Below are positions 24,319 through 33,625 of a stretch of DNA of 57,440 nt, one piece after another (the stretch's first letter is position 1; each line of letters starts with the position of its first letter). This DNA is from Planctomycetaceae bacterium. GTDB taxonomy: Bacteria; Planctomycetota; Planctomycetia; Planctomycetales; Planctomycetaceae. Both the position numbers and the translations under genes were made by a program. Location of the stretch: positions 1 through 57,440 of the forward strand of contig JABURQ010000195.1 of assembly GCA_014762625.1 (NCBI GenBank), read 5' to 3'. Under the pieces are notes generated by a model. It was not told the origin of the DNA and searched no databases. It worked only from the letters and a program-made list of their open reading frames with translations.

Positions 24319-27174
24319 TCAGTCGATGTAAATGAACTCGGCAGAATTCAGAATGGTGTGACAATAAGTGATCAACGCTAAATCAGGCTGATCCTGCCAT
24401 TCGGCACGGAACTCTCGTAACGTGTCGATTCCCAATTGACGCTCGCGATCATCCGGCATGCGGCTGAGTGCCAGCTTGTAAACGAGATCGACTGCATCTG
24501 CGTCCCCGGCACTCTCCCCGAGTTGCGATGTGACGCGTTCTGCTAACGAACGGGCGAGCTCCCAAACATGTTCGCCGTTTTTCAACATCAGCGGCTGCAA
24601 CGACACGGTCGAGACAGTCCGGCTCACGCAATTAGGGCCCATGACTGGATAATCAAACGTCGCCATAAAGGAAGGGATCTGGGTTCTGCGATGGAGCACG
24701 TAAACACTCCGCGGCCACTGACCGTCTGCCGTCGGTTTTACGCTGATCAGCCCATCGCGATCCACAGAGATCGGGTTGGGAGGACCGCCAAATCGCTGAT
24801 CCAGCCTCCCCGCTACAAACAGTAAGGAATCTCGTAACGCTTCCGCATCCAATCGTCGCATCGGCATGTGCGAGAGCCATCTGTTGTTGGGATCGCGACG
24901 GTAGCTTTCCTCGGTGACGCGGCTGGACTGCTTGTAGGTTTGTGAATTCATGATCGTGCGATGCAGGCTTTTGATGCTCCAGCCACTCTCGACAAACGTC
25001 ATCGCCAGCCAGTCGAGCAGTTCAGGATGCGACGGACGATCGCCGTTCACTCCAAAATTTTGCAGTGATTTGACCAGCCCTTTGCCAAAATGGTGATACC
25101 AGACTCGATTCACCAGCACGCGAGCTGTCAGCGGATGATCCGGTTGCGTGAGCCACTGCGCAAAAGCCAGACGTCGTCCGCTTTTGGGCGTTCCCTCCGG
25201 GAAGGGGGGAGTTACCTCGAACGGCGTCTGACCATCGGTCAATACGGCTGGTACTCCCGGGCTGACTAAGGGTCCTGGCCGATCGTGTTCGCCACGCCGT
25301 AGCAGATAAGTGGGAGAAGGCTCTCCGCGGTCCCAGAGAGCTCGGATCGCCAGCGACGGTTCCATTTCCTGTTGGATTGATTCGATTTCCTCCTGAAGGT
25401 CTGCCACGTGTTGGCGCGCTTCCAACACGGAAACCGGCTGTTTCTCATCGGGAATGAGTTCGGCTGTTTGCAGTTTTTCGACCAGGATGCGTTGCGACAA
25501 AGATCGGTTGTTATCGGCGATACCCAAGGCGCGTAAGGTTTCGTTCCGATCCTCCTCAGACTGTTCTGGATAATGTTGTCGTAGGAGCTCGAGTCGCAGG
25601 GCTGTTTCAGCCTGCTTCAATTCTCGGCTGAGGCTCCTGACTTGTTTTTCCAGAGGAGGATTCACGTCGGCCACTTGCCGACGACGCTCCGGCGTATCAA
25701 CGTAAAGATATCTGTTCTTAAAAGTGAGCCAGTCGTGCTCATCGTAGGCTCCCTGAAAGATCGCTTTGAGCCGATAGTAGTCACGCTGCGGAAGTGGATC
25801 GTACTTGTGCGAATGGCAGCGGGCACATTCCAGTGTCAGTCCCATCACGGCAGAGCCTAACACATTGATGGCTCCGTCGATCACGCCCAGCCGTTCGGGA
25901 ACGAAGTTCATGGTCCGGGAACCTGTTTGGTCGATCCCCATCCGCAGAAATCCGGTTGCAATCAGGTTATCAACCATCTGCGGAGTAACCTCGGTCGCAT
26001 TTTCGTGATCGAGTAACTCGTCGCCGGCAATCTGTTCGGTCAGAAATTGATCGTAAGGTTTGTCTTCATTGAAAGCATCGATGACGTAGTCTCGATACTT
26101 CCAGGCCACTTTGCGGACGGGGTCTGCCGAGACTCCACCCTCGGAGTCCGCGTATCCCGCCAGATCGAGCCAATATTGTCCCCAGCGTTCGCCGTAGTGC
26201 GGCGAATCCAGCAGTTCATCAATCATGTTGGCGTACCAGTCGGAATCGTCGCTGTGATGCCAGTGTTTCCATTCTTCCAGGCTGGGAGGCATGCCGATCA
26301 GATCCAGATAGGCCCGCCGAATCAGAGTATCCCGATCGGCTTGTGCTGACATTGCCAGTTCTTCGGTCTTTAATTTCGCGATGATGAACTCATCGATCGA
26401 ATCACGGTCAAAGGAAGACTGATACGGCTGAAATGACCAATGCCGGCGGTCTTCGTCGGTGACCAGCGAAACAGAATTATTGTCAGGATCAATTTCAAAT
26501 TCCCGCGCCCCTGCAGCAATCCATTGACGCAAGGTTTCCACTTCCGCAGTTCCCGGACGTCTCACAAAATATTTCAACAGTTGGTCTCGTGGCGGACACG
26601 CCTCACTTTCAATACGTTGAATCATAAGACTCTGGTCTGGATCGCCGGGGATCAGAGCCGGGCCGTTTTCCCCACCTTGTTTCATGGCAGTCGGAGTTCT
26701 CAGATCGAGTCCCCCCCGCTGAATTCGTGCGCCGTGACACGTCACGCAGCGGAGTAATACGATCGGCAACACATCGTGTTGAGTGATTTGTTTTTCGCGA
26801 CGCTCCACATGATCGGTCGCATGAGCTCCACTGCCGAGCCATTGTCGAATTGTCTGTTTCTCATCATCCGTTAATTGAGGTTCTGATTCCGGCGGCATAC
26901 CACCGCCGTCGATCATGATCCACAGCATGCTCTCTTCCACGGAATCGGCCAAAGCCGACTCTCCCGATTCGCCCCCTTTGTGAAGACCTTTCATGGATGA
27001 AAGATCGAGAGCGCCTTTCTGAACGGTGTTGCTGTGGCACTTTGCGCACTTCGCCTGCAGAATCGGCCGCACGTCTTTCTCAAACAGGAGCGGAGGAGCG
27101 TCGGCAAGGGCGGGTGAGACAGCGAGTAGGCAACAGATCAACCCAGGAAAGTTCGTCAGGAAAAGATTTCTCAT
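24319..27174 (-). CDS. Planctomycete cytochrome c, DUF1549/DUF1553 protein
   Basis: A 951-residue exported protein with a signal peptide ending SPALADA. It has two N-terminal planctomycete cytochrome c modules, with heme motifs CAKCH (43-47) and CVTCH (143-147). The DUF1549 region follows (about 250-460, RRAYLDLIGMPPSLEEW, YGERWGQYWLDLAGYADSEG, LECARCHSHKYDPL), then a coiled-coil insert (about 500-600) and DUF1553 (PSD1, about 650-930, LTARVLVNRVWYHHFGKGLV, MPMRRLDAEALRDSLL). A further CxxCH, CARCH, lies in DUF1549, so three hemes are possible. It is the first gene of the operon and the likely electron-transfer component. Confidence 0.93.
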   Translation of the reverse strand: MRNLFLTNFPGLICCLLAVSPALADAPPLLFEKDVRPILQAKCAKCHSNTVQKGALDLSSMKGLHKGGESGESALADSVEESMLWIMIDGGGMPPESEPQLTDDEKQTIRQWLGSGAHATDHVERREKQITQHDVLPIVLLRCVTCHGARIQRGGLDLRTPTAMKQGGENGPALIPGDPDQSLMIQRIESEACPPRDQLLKYFVRRPGTAEVETLRQWIAAGAREFEIDPDNNSVSLVTDEDRRHWSFQPYQSSFDRDSIDEFIIAKLKTEELAMSAQADRDTLIRRAYLDLIGMPPSLEEWKHWHHSDDSDWYANMIDELLDSPHYGERWGQYWLDLAGYADSEGGVSADPVRKVAWKYRDYVIDAFNEDKPYDQFLTEQIAGDELLDHENATEVTPQMVDNLIATGFLRMGIDQTGSRTMNFVPERLGVIDGAINVLGSAVMGLTLECARCHSHKYDPLPQRDYYRLKAIFQGAYDEHDWLTFKNRYLYVDTPERRRQVADVNPPLEKQVRSLSRELKQAETALRLELLRQHYPEQSEEDRNETLRALGIADNNRSLSQRILVEKLQTAELIPDEKQPVSVLEARQHVADLQEEIESIQQEMEPSLAIRALWDRGEPSPTYLLRRGEHDRPGPLVSPGVPAVLTDGQTPFEVTPPFPEGTPKSGRRLAFAQWLTQPDHPLTARVLVNRVWYHHFGKGLVKSLQNFGVNGDRPSHPELLDWLAMTFVESGWSIKSLHRTIMNSQTYKQSSRVTEESYRRDPNNRWLSHMPMRRLDAEALRDSLLFVAGRLDQRFGGPPNPISVDRDGLISVKPTADGQWPRSVYVLHRRTQIPSFMATFDYPVMGPNCVSRTVSTVSLQPLMLKNGEHVWELARSLAERVTSQLGESAGDADAVDLVYKLALSRMPDDRERQLGIDTLREFRAEWQDQPDLALITYCHTILNSAEFIYID

Positions 27175-27642
27175 ACGTGGTTAGGTTCAACCTTCTTATT
27201 GCCGATGCGCTTGCTCATGAGTCAGTGGGTGGAATTCGAGTGCTCACTTCTCTCTAAAATACCCTCTCACAGCACTCGATTGAAGAGGGATCTTCAAATA
27301 GGCGACGTTTCGCTCCCCTTGAAACTTGCTTGTATCACGGAAGCATAGAGCCGCTACAGACTGCCCGTGATCGGAAAGAGAAAGAAGCTGGTTAGATAGA
27401 GGAGCGATATGCAAGCTCAGTCGTACTCCCCGGAAGGCAACCGAAGTCTATCCCGAAAGAGTCATCGCTTTAAGGCATCGAAGGGAATTCTAATGTCACC
27501 GCTGCAGAACGAGATACCCACCAGCGTTCAGAGTTGGTGAGACAAAAAAACGAGCCAACAAGCAGAACCGCACAATCAGGGAATTCGTCGTCCAACAGAG
27601 CTTCAGATAGCAGGCACACATCAACGAAACGCCCGAGAGATT
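27175..27642. other. Gene-free divergent/convergent spacer
   Basis: No supportable gene or RNA. It must include the promoter of the leftward cytochrome operon. A seven-base stem ATCACGG/CCGTGAT lies near 27335-27375. Nothing else stands out. Confidence 0.4.
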
Positions 27643-27957
27643 TTAATTCTCTTCCGCAACCTGTTCGAGCATCGACTCAAAGCGATCGCGATGCCAGAAG
27701 CGTTCCCAAATGTTTGCTTTTCTCAGATTGGGATCATCCATTGAAACCGTATGTCGTTTCCCGCGCCGGGTCCTGAGAATAATGTCTTGATTCGATAAAA
27801 CTTCTTCGACCACCCAGAATTTGTCAACGAGGTAAGTATATTCGTCCCCATTGGGATTCGGGTTGATACTGCGTGCGCGCGGCCCCGGTTGGGTACTATG
27901 CTTTGTTTTTCGATAGATGACACAGTCACCAGCTTTGTACGGAAATTGTAGCGCCAT
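27643..27957 (-). CDS. Small basic protein of planctomycete type, unknown
   Basis: A 104-residue protein starting MALQFPYKAGDCVIYRKTKHS, followed by PGPRARSINPNPNGDEYTYLVDKFWVVEEV, then DIILRTRRGKRHTVSMDDPNLRKA and a C-terminal WERFWHRDRFESML. The order of short beta strands with a basic linker recalls small SH3-like barrel domains (KxGDxVIYRK.. then WVVEEV then IILRTRRGK), but I cannot name the family. A GTG at 27987 would add ten residues; the ATG is preferred by the fold start. It stands alone and is divergent from HtrA, 278 bases away. Confidence 0.65.
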   Translation of the reverse strand: MALQFPYKAGDCVIYRKTKHSTQPGPRARSINPNPNGDEYTYLVDKFWVVEEVLSNQDIILRTRRGKRHTVSMDDPNLRKANIWERFWHRDRFESMLEQVAEEN

Positions 27958-28235
27958 AGTTCGCACGGTAAAAGCCCCCTTTCTCACTCACTAAGTATAC
28001 ACTCCAATTTGTATCCATAAAGATCAATTTTGGCCGAGTTCGACTCTCTCCACGACTTTTTGTTTGGCACAATTCATCCTTTTCCGAGAGTAATTGAAGT
28101 GAATTCGAAACGACAAAAAACTGATCGGCCTCCAACACATCCTGCTGGTTGCTCGTAAGGATAGACTGAGAAAATCACCAATTTCTCTTTCAAACCCACA
28201 TACAAGCTGCCTCTTAAACTCAAGGAGCAAACACG

Positions 28236-29744
28236 ATGAAAATCAAATCACGATGGACTCTGGGGGCAATGATCGCTCTCAGCATGGCGGTAGTCACCGC
28301 CAGTTACTGGGGGGGATTTGCCGTTGCACAGAATTCTGCAGACAACGGTCCTGCCCCTCTGACGGATGCGGAATTGAAAGACTTGGGGCACGCCAACAGC
28401 CTTTCCAAAGCATTTCGAACTGCTTCCAGTCGCGTGTTGCCTGCTGTCGTCACGATCCGCACGGAAATTGAACAGCAACAGGTCATGAATCGCGGACAGC
28501 AAGTTCCCGACGCGCTGAAAAACGACCCTTTTTTCCGACGTTTCTTTGAAAATATGCCGGACCAACAGCGACAGGTTCCTCGCCCTCGTCGGCAAGGAAT
28601 GGGCTCCGGAGTGATCATTGACCCGGCAGGAATCATTCTAACCAATAATCATGTCGTCCAGGACGGGGACAAAGTGGTCGTGAAGCTGCACGATGGACGC
28701 GAGTTCGAAGCAACCGACGTCACTGCCGACCCCAAAACTGACCTCGCGATTGTCAAAATCGAAGGGGCGGGAAACCTGCCGTATGCGCATCTCGGAGAGT
28801 CCAAGTCGATGAACATTGGAGACTGGGTTATTGCTGTCGGGGCTCCGTTCCGACTTCAGGAATCGGTCACCGCGGGAATCATCAGTGGAAAGTCTCGAGT
28901 GATCGGAATCAACGATCGAGAAGAATATCTGCAAACCGATGCGGCCATTAACCCTGGTAATAGTGGTGGTCCCTTGGTGAACCTGGCTGGAAAAGTGATC
29001 GGCATCAACACCGCGATTTCCTCAACCAGTGGTGGATATCAGGGGATTGGGTTTGCCATCCCTGTGGATCTTGCCAAATGGGTGGTCGAGCAGTTGAAGG
29101 AATACGGAGAAGTGAAACGAGCCTATCTCGGAGTCATCATCCGATCCGTAAACTCCTCCATTGCCGATCAACTTGGAGTCGATACCGTCAAAGGAGCCTT
29201 GGTCACCGAACTCAAACCTGACGGCCCCGCCGGAAAATCAGGACTGAAGGTGGGAGATGTGATCCTTGAGTTCGATGGTGAAAAGATCTCTCAACCGAGC
29301 GATCTCCAACGAGTCGTGGAACGTGCCAGTATCGGATCGAAAAAGCAAATGAAGATCATCCGAGATGGCAAGCCTCAGACGTTGGCTGTCACGATTGAAG
29401 AACTTCCGAGCGACCTGACGGTTGCCGATTTTCATGATGACGCGAAATCCGGCTCTTCGGATTTTTCCGATCTGGGCCTCAGCGTCAAAGAATTGAACCA
29501 GCAAATCTCTCAACAACTCGGGCTGGACTTCTCCCAAGGAGCTTTGGTGACCCAGGTTGAAAACGGGAGTGTCGCGGCACTTGCCGGTCTCGAACCGGGA
29601 GATGTGATCGTCAAGGTGGGGCGTGTTGATGTGGATTCCGTTGAATCACTCAAGCAAGCTCTGAAGAAATTTGATGCCGACAATGGCCTTGTGTTGACCG
29701 TCAAAAACAAGCAAGGCAGCCGAATTGTCTATCTGGGACAGTAA
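28236..29744 (+). CDS. HtrA/DegP-like serine protease (Do family)
   Basis: A 502-residue periplasmic protease with a signal peptide (MAVVTASYWGGFAVAQ). The trypsin-like domain is at about 115-285 with catalytic His139 (TNNHVV), Asp169 (DPKTDLAIVKI) and Ser243 (NPGNSGGPLVN). PDZ1 is at about 295-385 (AYLGVIIRSVN...GKSGLKVGDVILEFDGEKI) and PDZ2 at about 405-500 (LGLSVKELN...AALAGLEPGDVIVKVGRV). It degrades or refolds misfolded envelope proteins. An AAGGAG-type site precedes the ATG, and a strong terminator follows at 29793-29829, so it is monocistronic. The length and two-PDZ layout match DegP/DegQ-type proteins. Confidence 0.93.
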   Translation: MKIKSRWTLGAMIALSMAVVTASYWGGFAVAQNSADNGPAPLTDAELKDLGHANSLSKAFRTASSRVLPAVVTIRTEIEQQQVMNRGQQVPDALKNDPFFRRFFENMPDQQRQVPRPRRQGMGSGVIIDPAGIILTNNHVVQDGDKVVVKLHDGREFEATDVTADPKTDLAIVKIEGAGNLPYAHLGESKSMNIGDWVIAVGAPFRLQESVTAGIISGKSRVIGINDREEYLQTDAAINPGNSGGPLVNLAGKVIGINTAISSTSGGYQGIGFAIPVDLAKWVVEQLKEYGEVKRAYLGVIIRSVNSSIADQLGVDTVKGALVTELKPDGPAGKSGLKVGDVILEFDGEKISQPSDLQRVVERASIGSKKQMKIIRDGKPQTLAVTIEELPSDLTVADFHDDAKSGSSDFSDLGLSVKELNQQISQQLGLDFSQGALVTQVENGSVAALAGLEPGDVIVKVGRVDVDSVESLKQALKKFDADNGLVLTVKNKQGSRIVYLGQ

Positions 29745-29792
29745 AATGAAGAGCTGATCAATGAGTCTCATTGATCCTGCCTCACAAAAGTG

Positions 29793-29829
29793 AAAGCCCT
29801 GTGACCTTGAGTGTCGCAGGGCTTTTTTT
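29793..29829 (+). terminator. Rho-independent terminator of the HtrA gene
   Basis: AAGCCCTG...CAGGGCTT pair around a short loop that carries a small internal stem (GAC/GTC), followed by a run of seven T. It lies 49 bases after the HtrA stop. Confidence 0.9.
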
Positions 29830-29860
29830 CGAACAATCTCTGTCAAATGACTTGTGCCGG

Positions 29861-30055
29861 TTACTCGACGGATGAGATTTCTACGGGATCGATATTCAGG
29901 ACGGGAATCGGTTCTCCCAGAGCATTGCGGGCATTTTCCCACGCGGTCTCGGAACCTTCCGAGTAACCTTGTTTGTAACCCGAGAGCCAGGCAAGACTTC
30001 CACACCAGATTGAAGCAATCACTATGACGATGGTCAGTATCGATTGTCTGCTCAT
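29861..30055 (-). CDS. Small single-span membrane protein
   Basis: A 64-residue protein with one N-terminal membrane helix (ILTIVIVIASIWCGSLAWLSGY) and a short acidic tail outside (SEGSETAWENARNALGEPIPVLNID). The hydrophobic stretch could also be an uncleaved signal anchor. AGGAAATCAGGTT precedes the ATG. It is convergent with HtrA across its terminator. No family recognised; the coherent membrane segment and ribosome site support it being real. Confidence 0.6.
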   Translation of the reverse strand: MSRQSILTIVIVIASIWCGSLAWLSGYKQGYSEGSETAWENARNALGEPIPVLNIDPVEISSVE

Positions 30056-30424
30056 AACCTGATTTCCTATACAAACACGCCGACCTATGAAAGCATTTAC
30101 AGCCCCGAATAGACACTACACCTTTGAGCAAGATGTTTTGAAATTGTGAATATTATTAACACAATCTTCACATTGAATATATATTACTCTATCGTCAATC
30201 CATCAATTCGTCATTGTCGGCGATTCGAGTCAAAACGCAATTCTTCATAATTTGAGGTCAGTATTGAGGGATTGGGCAGAGAGATTTCGCTTCAGAAGTC
30301 GTTCGGAAAGTGCCTTTTCTGGACGCTCATGGGCTGGACTGCTATTTTGAATGAGTTGGTGAAGCTCGAAATGCTCTCATTGGCCTCACCAAACCATCAA
30401 AACCTCCCGTCTGTTAGCTTTGAA
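30056..30424. promoter_or_regulatory. AT-rich spacer upstream of the TPR gene
   Basis: The stretch 30130-30200 is strikingly AT-rich (ATTATTAACACAATC, ATATATATTACTC), which suits promoters for the divergent small membrane protein and TPR gene. I could not assign exact boxes. If the TPR gene starts at an earlier in-frame codon (30272 TTG or 30371 ATG), part of this is coding. Confidence 0.4.
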
Positions 30425-30952
30425 ATGCCTGAAAAAAACTCAACATTTCGTCGACGGCGACTGGAAACTGCACGCGGCTATCTTATTCTGGGTATGCCTC
30501 GGAATGCCCTGAAAGAGCTTAGACGTATTCAACACCCTGAATTATGTGGATACGATTCTTTACTCCTGCAAGCAGAAGCACTTCGAGATCTGTGCCAATT
30601 TGAAGAGGCGATCCCGTATTTTGAAAAAACACTGGAATTGAATCCTGCGAATCTGCAAGCCCATTTGGGCCTCGCCTGGTGTTTTAAACGCGTGAACCGA
30701 TTAACCAAAGCGATCTCTGCTTTGGAGCGTGCCAGAGAGTATCATCCCGAAGAACCGATCGTCATTTATAACCTCGCCTGTTACTTTTCCTTGTTAGGCG
30801 ACAAGCCCAAAGCGATTGAATGTTTGGGGCGTTCTTTACGCATGGAACCACAACTACGGGAACTGATCTCCGAGGAAGAAGATTTCGATCAATTGAGGAC
30901 CGATCCTGACTTTCAGTTTGTCACCCAAACAGTCAAGCAGATCGGTGACTGA
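30425..30952 (+). CDS. Tetratricopeptide-repeat protein
   Basis: A 175-residue soluble protein made of helical pairs: RLETARGYLILGMPRNALKEL, LLLQAEALRDLCQFEEAIPYFEKTLELNP, LQAHLGLAWCFKRVNRLTKAISALERA and VIYNLACYFSLLGDKPKAIECLGRSLRMEP. That gives about four TPR units and then an acidic end with ISEEEDFDQLRTDPDF. It would act as a protein-binding scaffold. The start is uncertain: 30425 is chosen because the helices begin there, with ATG 30371 and TTG 30272 as longer options, and no ribosome site decides. No neighbour explains its partner. Confidence 0.8.
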   Translation: MPEKNSTFRRRRLETARGYLILGMPRNALKELRRIQHPELCGYDSLLLQAEALRDLCQFEEAIPYFEKTLELNPANLQAHLGLAWCFKRVNRLTKAISALERAREYHPEEPIVIYNLACYFSLLGDKPKAIECLGRSLRMEPQLRELISEEEDFDQLRTDPDFQFVTQTVKQIGD

Positions 30953-31502
30953 GACAGATTGGCTGAATAGTCGTCATAATCGATAATGTGCCCTATAGCT
31001 CACCGATTATTCCCGGATCTCCCGCTTTGACATGCTGTTATACTTTCAACTCAGCCGATGTTTTCTTCACAGTTGGCTTCACTGAGGCGTAAGAACGGAT
31101 GTTATCTCCAGATAACGGATCTTACTCGTCGAAAGAGCTGACTGTCTGAAGAAACTCAATCGGTCCGAACCGGTTATTGTTCGGAAAATCTCCAAATGGT
31201 TGATGTTCCTCCGAACGAGGCCGATCCGTTCAGAATAGTATCTCACAACTTCTCTCTGATGATCATGCATTGTCAAAGGAAGAAGAGATGAGCTTCTTCA
31301 CCAACCGCAATGAGTTCGGTTTTCTGGGATAATGTTCCGCGGCACGATCCGTTCCGCGATCATTGAAGGACTGGATCCTGCGGTGGCAGTTTTCTGCCAA
31401 ATTGTGATTTTTCCTCCATCAAAAACCATCCGCCAGACAGGGATATGGTCCCGGCATCGAGGCTGACGACCCGTCTGCGGAAAGCGAAACAGGAGTTCGT
31501 TC
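30953..31502. promoter_or_regulatory. Structured spacer upstream of csrA
   Basis: No gene seen in 550 bases. It holds several hairpins: GTTATCT/AGATAAC at 31101-31116, flanked on both sides by GGAT; CCGAAC/GTTCGG at 31165-31184; and GTTCGGA/TCCGAAC spanning 31179-31216. If transcribed, this would be a long, folded leader or a small RNA. GGA motifs, the core of CsrA sites, recur near 31365-31375 and in the csrA ribosome site itself. Confidence 0.45.
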
Positions 31503-31709
31503 ATGCTAGTACTTTCGAGACAGCGCGATGAGAGCATCATCATTGGTGATCATATCGTCGTCACAATTGTTGATATCCGAGGTGACAAAGTTCGACTCGG
31601 GATCAAAGCACCTCCCGAGGTCTCCGTGCATCGTGAAGAGATCTACGATCTGATTCAAAAGGAAGCCGAGCAAAAGGAAGCCGCCAATCCGGATGTTTCC
31701 ACTGACTGA
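31503..31709 (+). CDS. csrA: Carbon storage regulator CsrA
   Basis: A 68-residue RNA-binding protein: [20 protein letters not shown], then [26 protein letters not shown]. The N-terminal LVLSR(Q/K) strand and the VHREEIY segment carry the RNA-contacting residues known for CsrA dimers (Arg6 and Arg43-like positions are kept). It binds GGA sites in mRNA leaders and controls translation or stability. The ribosome site ACAGGAG itself contains GGA, which fits the usual autorepression. A terminator follows at 31739-31765. No fliW or flagellar gene is near. Confidence 0.95.
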   Translation: MLVLSRQRDESIIIGDHIVVTIVDIRGDKVRLGIKAPPEVSVHREEIYDLIQKEAEQKEAANPDVSTD

Positions 31710-31738
31710 GCCTCGGCCAGATTCTATTATGATCCATT

Positions 31739-31765
31739 GAGCGGCCTCGACGCCGCTCTTTTTTT
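31739..31765 (+). terminator. Rho-independent terminator of csrA
   Basis: GAGCGGC and GCCGCTC pair around six bases and are followed by seven T, 30 bases after the csrA stop. Confidence 0.92.
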
Positions 31766-31848
31766 ATGCGCGGAAACTGACTCGTCAAAGTGCGCACCAG
31801 GCACAATAATTCCAACGACACCAAACCTGAGAGCTACTGATCTCAATC

Positions 31849-32538
31849 GTGAATCTTGCACCTACAAAACCTTGGATCATCTTCGATGCGGTCGGCACGC
31901 TTATCGAGCCGACACCTTCCGTTGCCGAAGCATACTGGTCGATCGGACAACAACTGGGTAGCCGAATTTCACTCGCTGAAGTTGGGCGTCGGTTTCGGGA
32001 AAAGTTTGCCAGTTCCAACCCACAACCTGACGCCGAGCATGCTTCCAGTGAAGCGATTGAGTTAGCGCGCTGGGAAGCGATCGTGAGACATGTTCTCGAC
32101 GATGTACGCGACCAGAAACTCTGTTTTCAAAGAGTGCATCGGCATTTTTCCAAGCCGGGAGCGTGGCAGGTTTTCAACGATGTGGAGGAGACATTTCAGG
32201 GGCTCAAGAACAAGGGATACCGCCTGGCCATTGGGTCCAATTTTGACCACAGGCTGTATGATGTTTGCCAAGGACACTCTGAATTCCGGTCTGTCGATGC
32301 CACCTTTGCTTCCGCGGAATTGGGTTATCGAAAACCCTCTCTCAACTTTTATGCCGAGTTGGCAAAGCGACTCGAGACTCTCCCATCCCACATGCTGATG
32401 GTGGGGGATGATTTGGAAAACGATGTGATCGCTGCTGAAGCAGCGGGTTTGAAATCGATCCTGATCGATCGATCGGGAGACTATGCCGGTCCTTACAGGT
32501 CCGTTCAACGGTTGACGATGTTGCCACAGGTGCTTTGA
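31849..32538 (+). CDS. HAD-superfamily (subfamily IA) hydrolase
   Basis: A 229-residue cytoplasmic phosphatase-like protein. HAD motif I is IIFDAVGTL near residue 12, with the first catalytic Asp but Val where most phosphatases have the second Asp, as in some dehalogenase-like members. Motif II is IGSN, followed by motif III lysine in GYRKPSLNFY, and motif IV is MVGDDLENDVIAAEAAGL. The cap domain is helical (SVAEAYWSIGQQLGSRISLAEV). The start is GTG at 31849. Substrate unknown. It is read after csrA but beyond that gene's terminator, and is convergent with the next gene. Confidence 0.88.
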   Translation: MNLAPTKPWIIFDAVGTLIEPTPSVAEAYWSIGQQLGSRISLAEVGRRFREKFASSNPQPDAEHASSEAIELARWEAIVRHVLDDVRDQKLCFQRVHRHFSKPGAWQVFNDVEETFQGLKNKGYRLAIGSNFDHRLYDVCQGHSEFRSVDATFASAELGYRKPSLNFYAELAKRLETLPSHMLMVGDDLENDVIAAEAAGLKSILIDRSGDYAGPYRSVQRLTMLPQVL

Positions 32539-32555
32539 ACGAACTCGTCTTCGAA

Positions 32556-33326
32556 TCATTTCGCTGGTGGCTTTTCCGAGTCGGTCGCGGCACCTGCCTG
32601 CTGTTCGTCCTCGTCTACGGGAAGCGTATCGAGCTCCCATTCATTATCCCCGCCGGTCAGCAAAAGTAATTGGCGTTCGAGATCCTGGTCAATATCCTCC
32701 CCTGAGGAATCTTGGTAGCGATCCTTGAATCGCTCCAGAAAATTGGGTTTGCGAGGTGGCTCCCGATCGTTTTGAATTTCTTCTTCATTCGTCTGTACGA
32801 CTCTTTTCCGAGGTGGAAACCAGATGAACAAAATTAGAATTGAAACGATCACGGCTAGCAGGAGAATCAGTCGTAGAGTTCCATGCTGACCGATGAAAAT
32901 CACAATGGGTGCGTACCAGTGCGGCGATCGAACGGTACCGATATTCTCGCTACCAGCCGGCAAAGACGTCTCTTGCCGACTCTCGCGCGAGTGTAAATCT
33001 CCCTGGGAGAGAGGCATGATCTCCCGATCTCCCTGTTGGATCAGCTTTTCCCCGTTGAGGATGCGATGAGATAATTCGGGATCCTGCTTTAAGGAATGTT
33101 CGATTTCCCGCAATCGCCGCAATCGAATTTGATCGTCTATCAATTGGTTTTGTAGCGATTCATGATCCGCCAAAATCAATTCCCGCTCTGCCAGCCTTGG
33201 GGAGAGCAAAATCAGGGCGTACAAACCCATCGTCAGAATCAGCCCTCCCCAAAAAAGGAGAGGACGCTGTTCCTGCTGTTCCTGATTGGCCTTAGGAAGT
33301 TCTGGGGCTTGAGGAGCTGGAATCAT
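32556..33326 (-). CDS. Two-span membrane protein with coiled-coil region
   Basis: A 256-residue protein with a proline-rich N-terminus, TM1 at about 24-43 (LLFWGGLILTMGLYALILLS) and a charged helical segment at 46-100 likely to form a coiled coil (ADHESLQNQLIDDQIRLRR). TM2 is at about 140-170 (TLRLILLLAVIVSILILFIWF), followed by an acidic cytoplasmic tail. No family recognised. It is divergent from the giant-protein genes (299 bases between starts), so it might share their control and act as an anchor or partner; that is only an inference from position. Confidence 0.75.
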   Translation of the reverse strand: MIPAPQAPELPKANQEQQEQRPLLFWGGLILTMGLYALILLSPRLAERELILADHESLQNQLIDDQIRLRRLREIEHSLKQDPELSHRILNGEKLIQQGDREIMPLSQGDLHSRESRQETSLPAGSENIGTVRSPHWYAPIVIFIGQHGTLRLILLLAVIVSILILFIWFPPRKRVVQTNEEEIQNDREPPRKPNFLERFKDRYQDSSGEDIDQDLERQLLLLTGGDNEWELDTLPVDEDEQQAGAATDSEKPPAK

Positions 33327-33625
33327 AGGAGGCTCTGGGAATAGTCGAACTCTTCATATCTATCGGCTCCCTGAGTGACTCAAGTTTCTCCAATGCCTGA
33401 GAGTCTCTCTAGAGATTTCAGTCAAAATGGAGCAGATGAGGCGACTCTCCCGACACACCCAAACCACGCATTTCCCCATAAATGTAATCTTTTCCTGTTT
33501 TGACATTTCAAGGAGTCCCCAATTATCATATTTTTCGGCAACTTTTGCCGGAGTCATTGCGTCAAGGATAAGGATCGAGGCGATCTAGGGACGCTGCACA
33601 CACTGAAGGACAGGATTCATAAATC
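33327..33625. promoter_or_regulatory. Divergent promoter region of the giant-protein operon
   Basis: A 299-base gap between divergent genes, with no gene in it. It must hold the promoter for the giant genes at 33626-45081. I could not identify boxes with confidence. Confidence 0.4.

Noticed and set aside
31028-31060. TTGACA...TATACT as a promoter in the csrA spacer
   Set aside because: The spacing between the two boxes is about six bases, far too short for a sigma-70-type promoter.
31298-31543. An 81-codon minus-strand open frame over the csrA start
   Set aside because: It overlaps csrA and its leader and shows no protein-like pattern.
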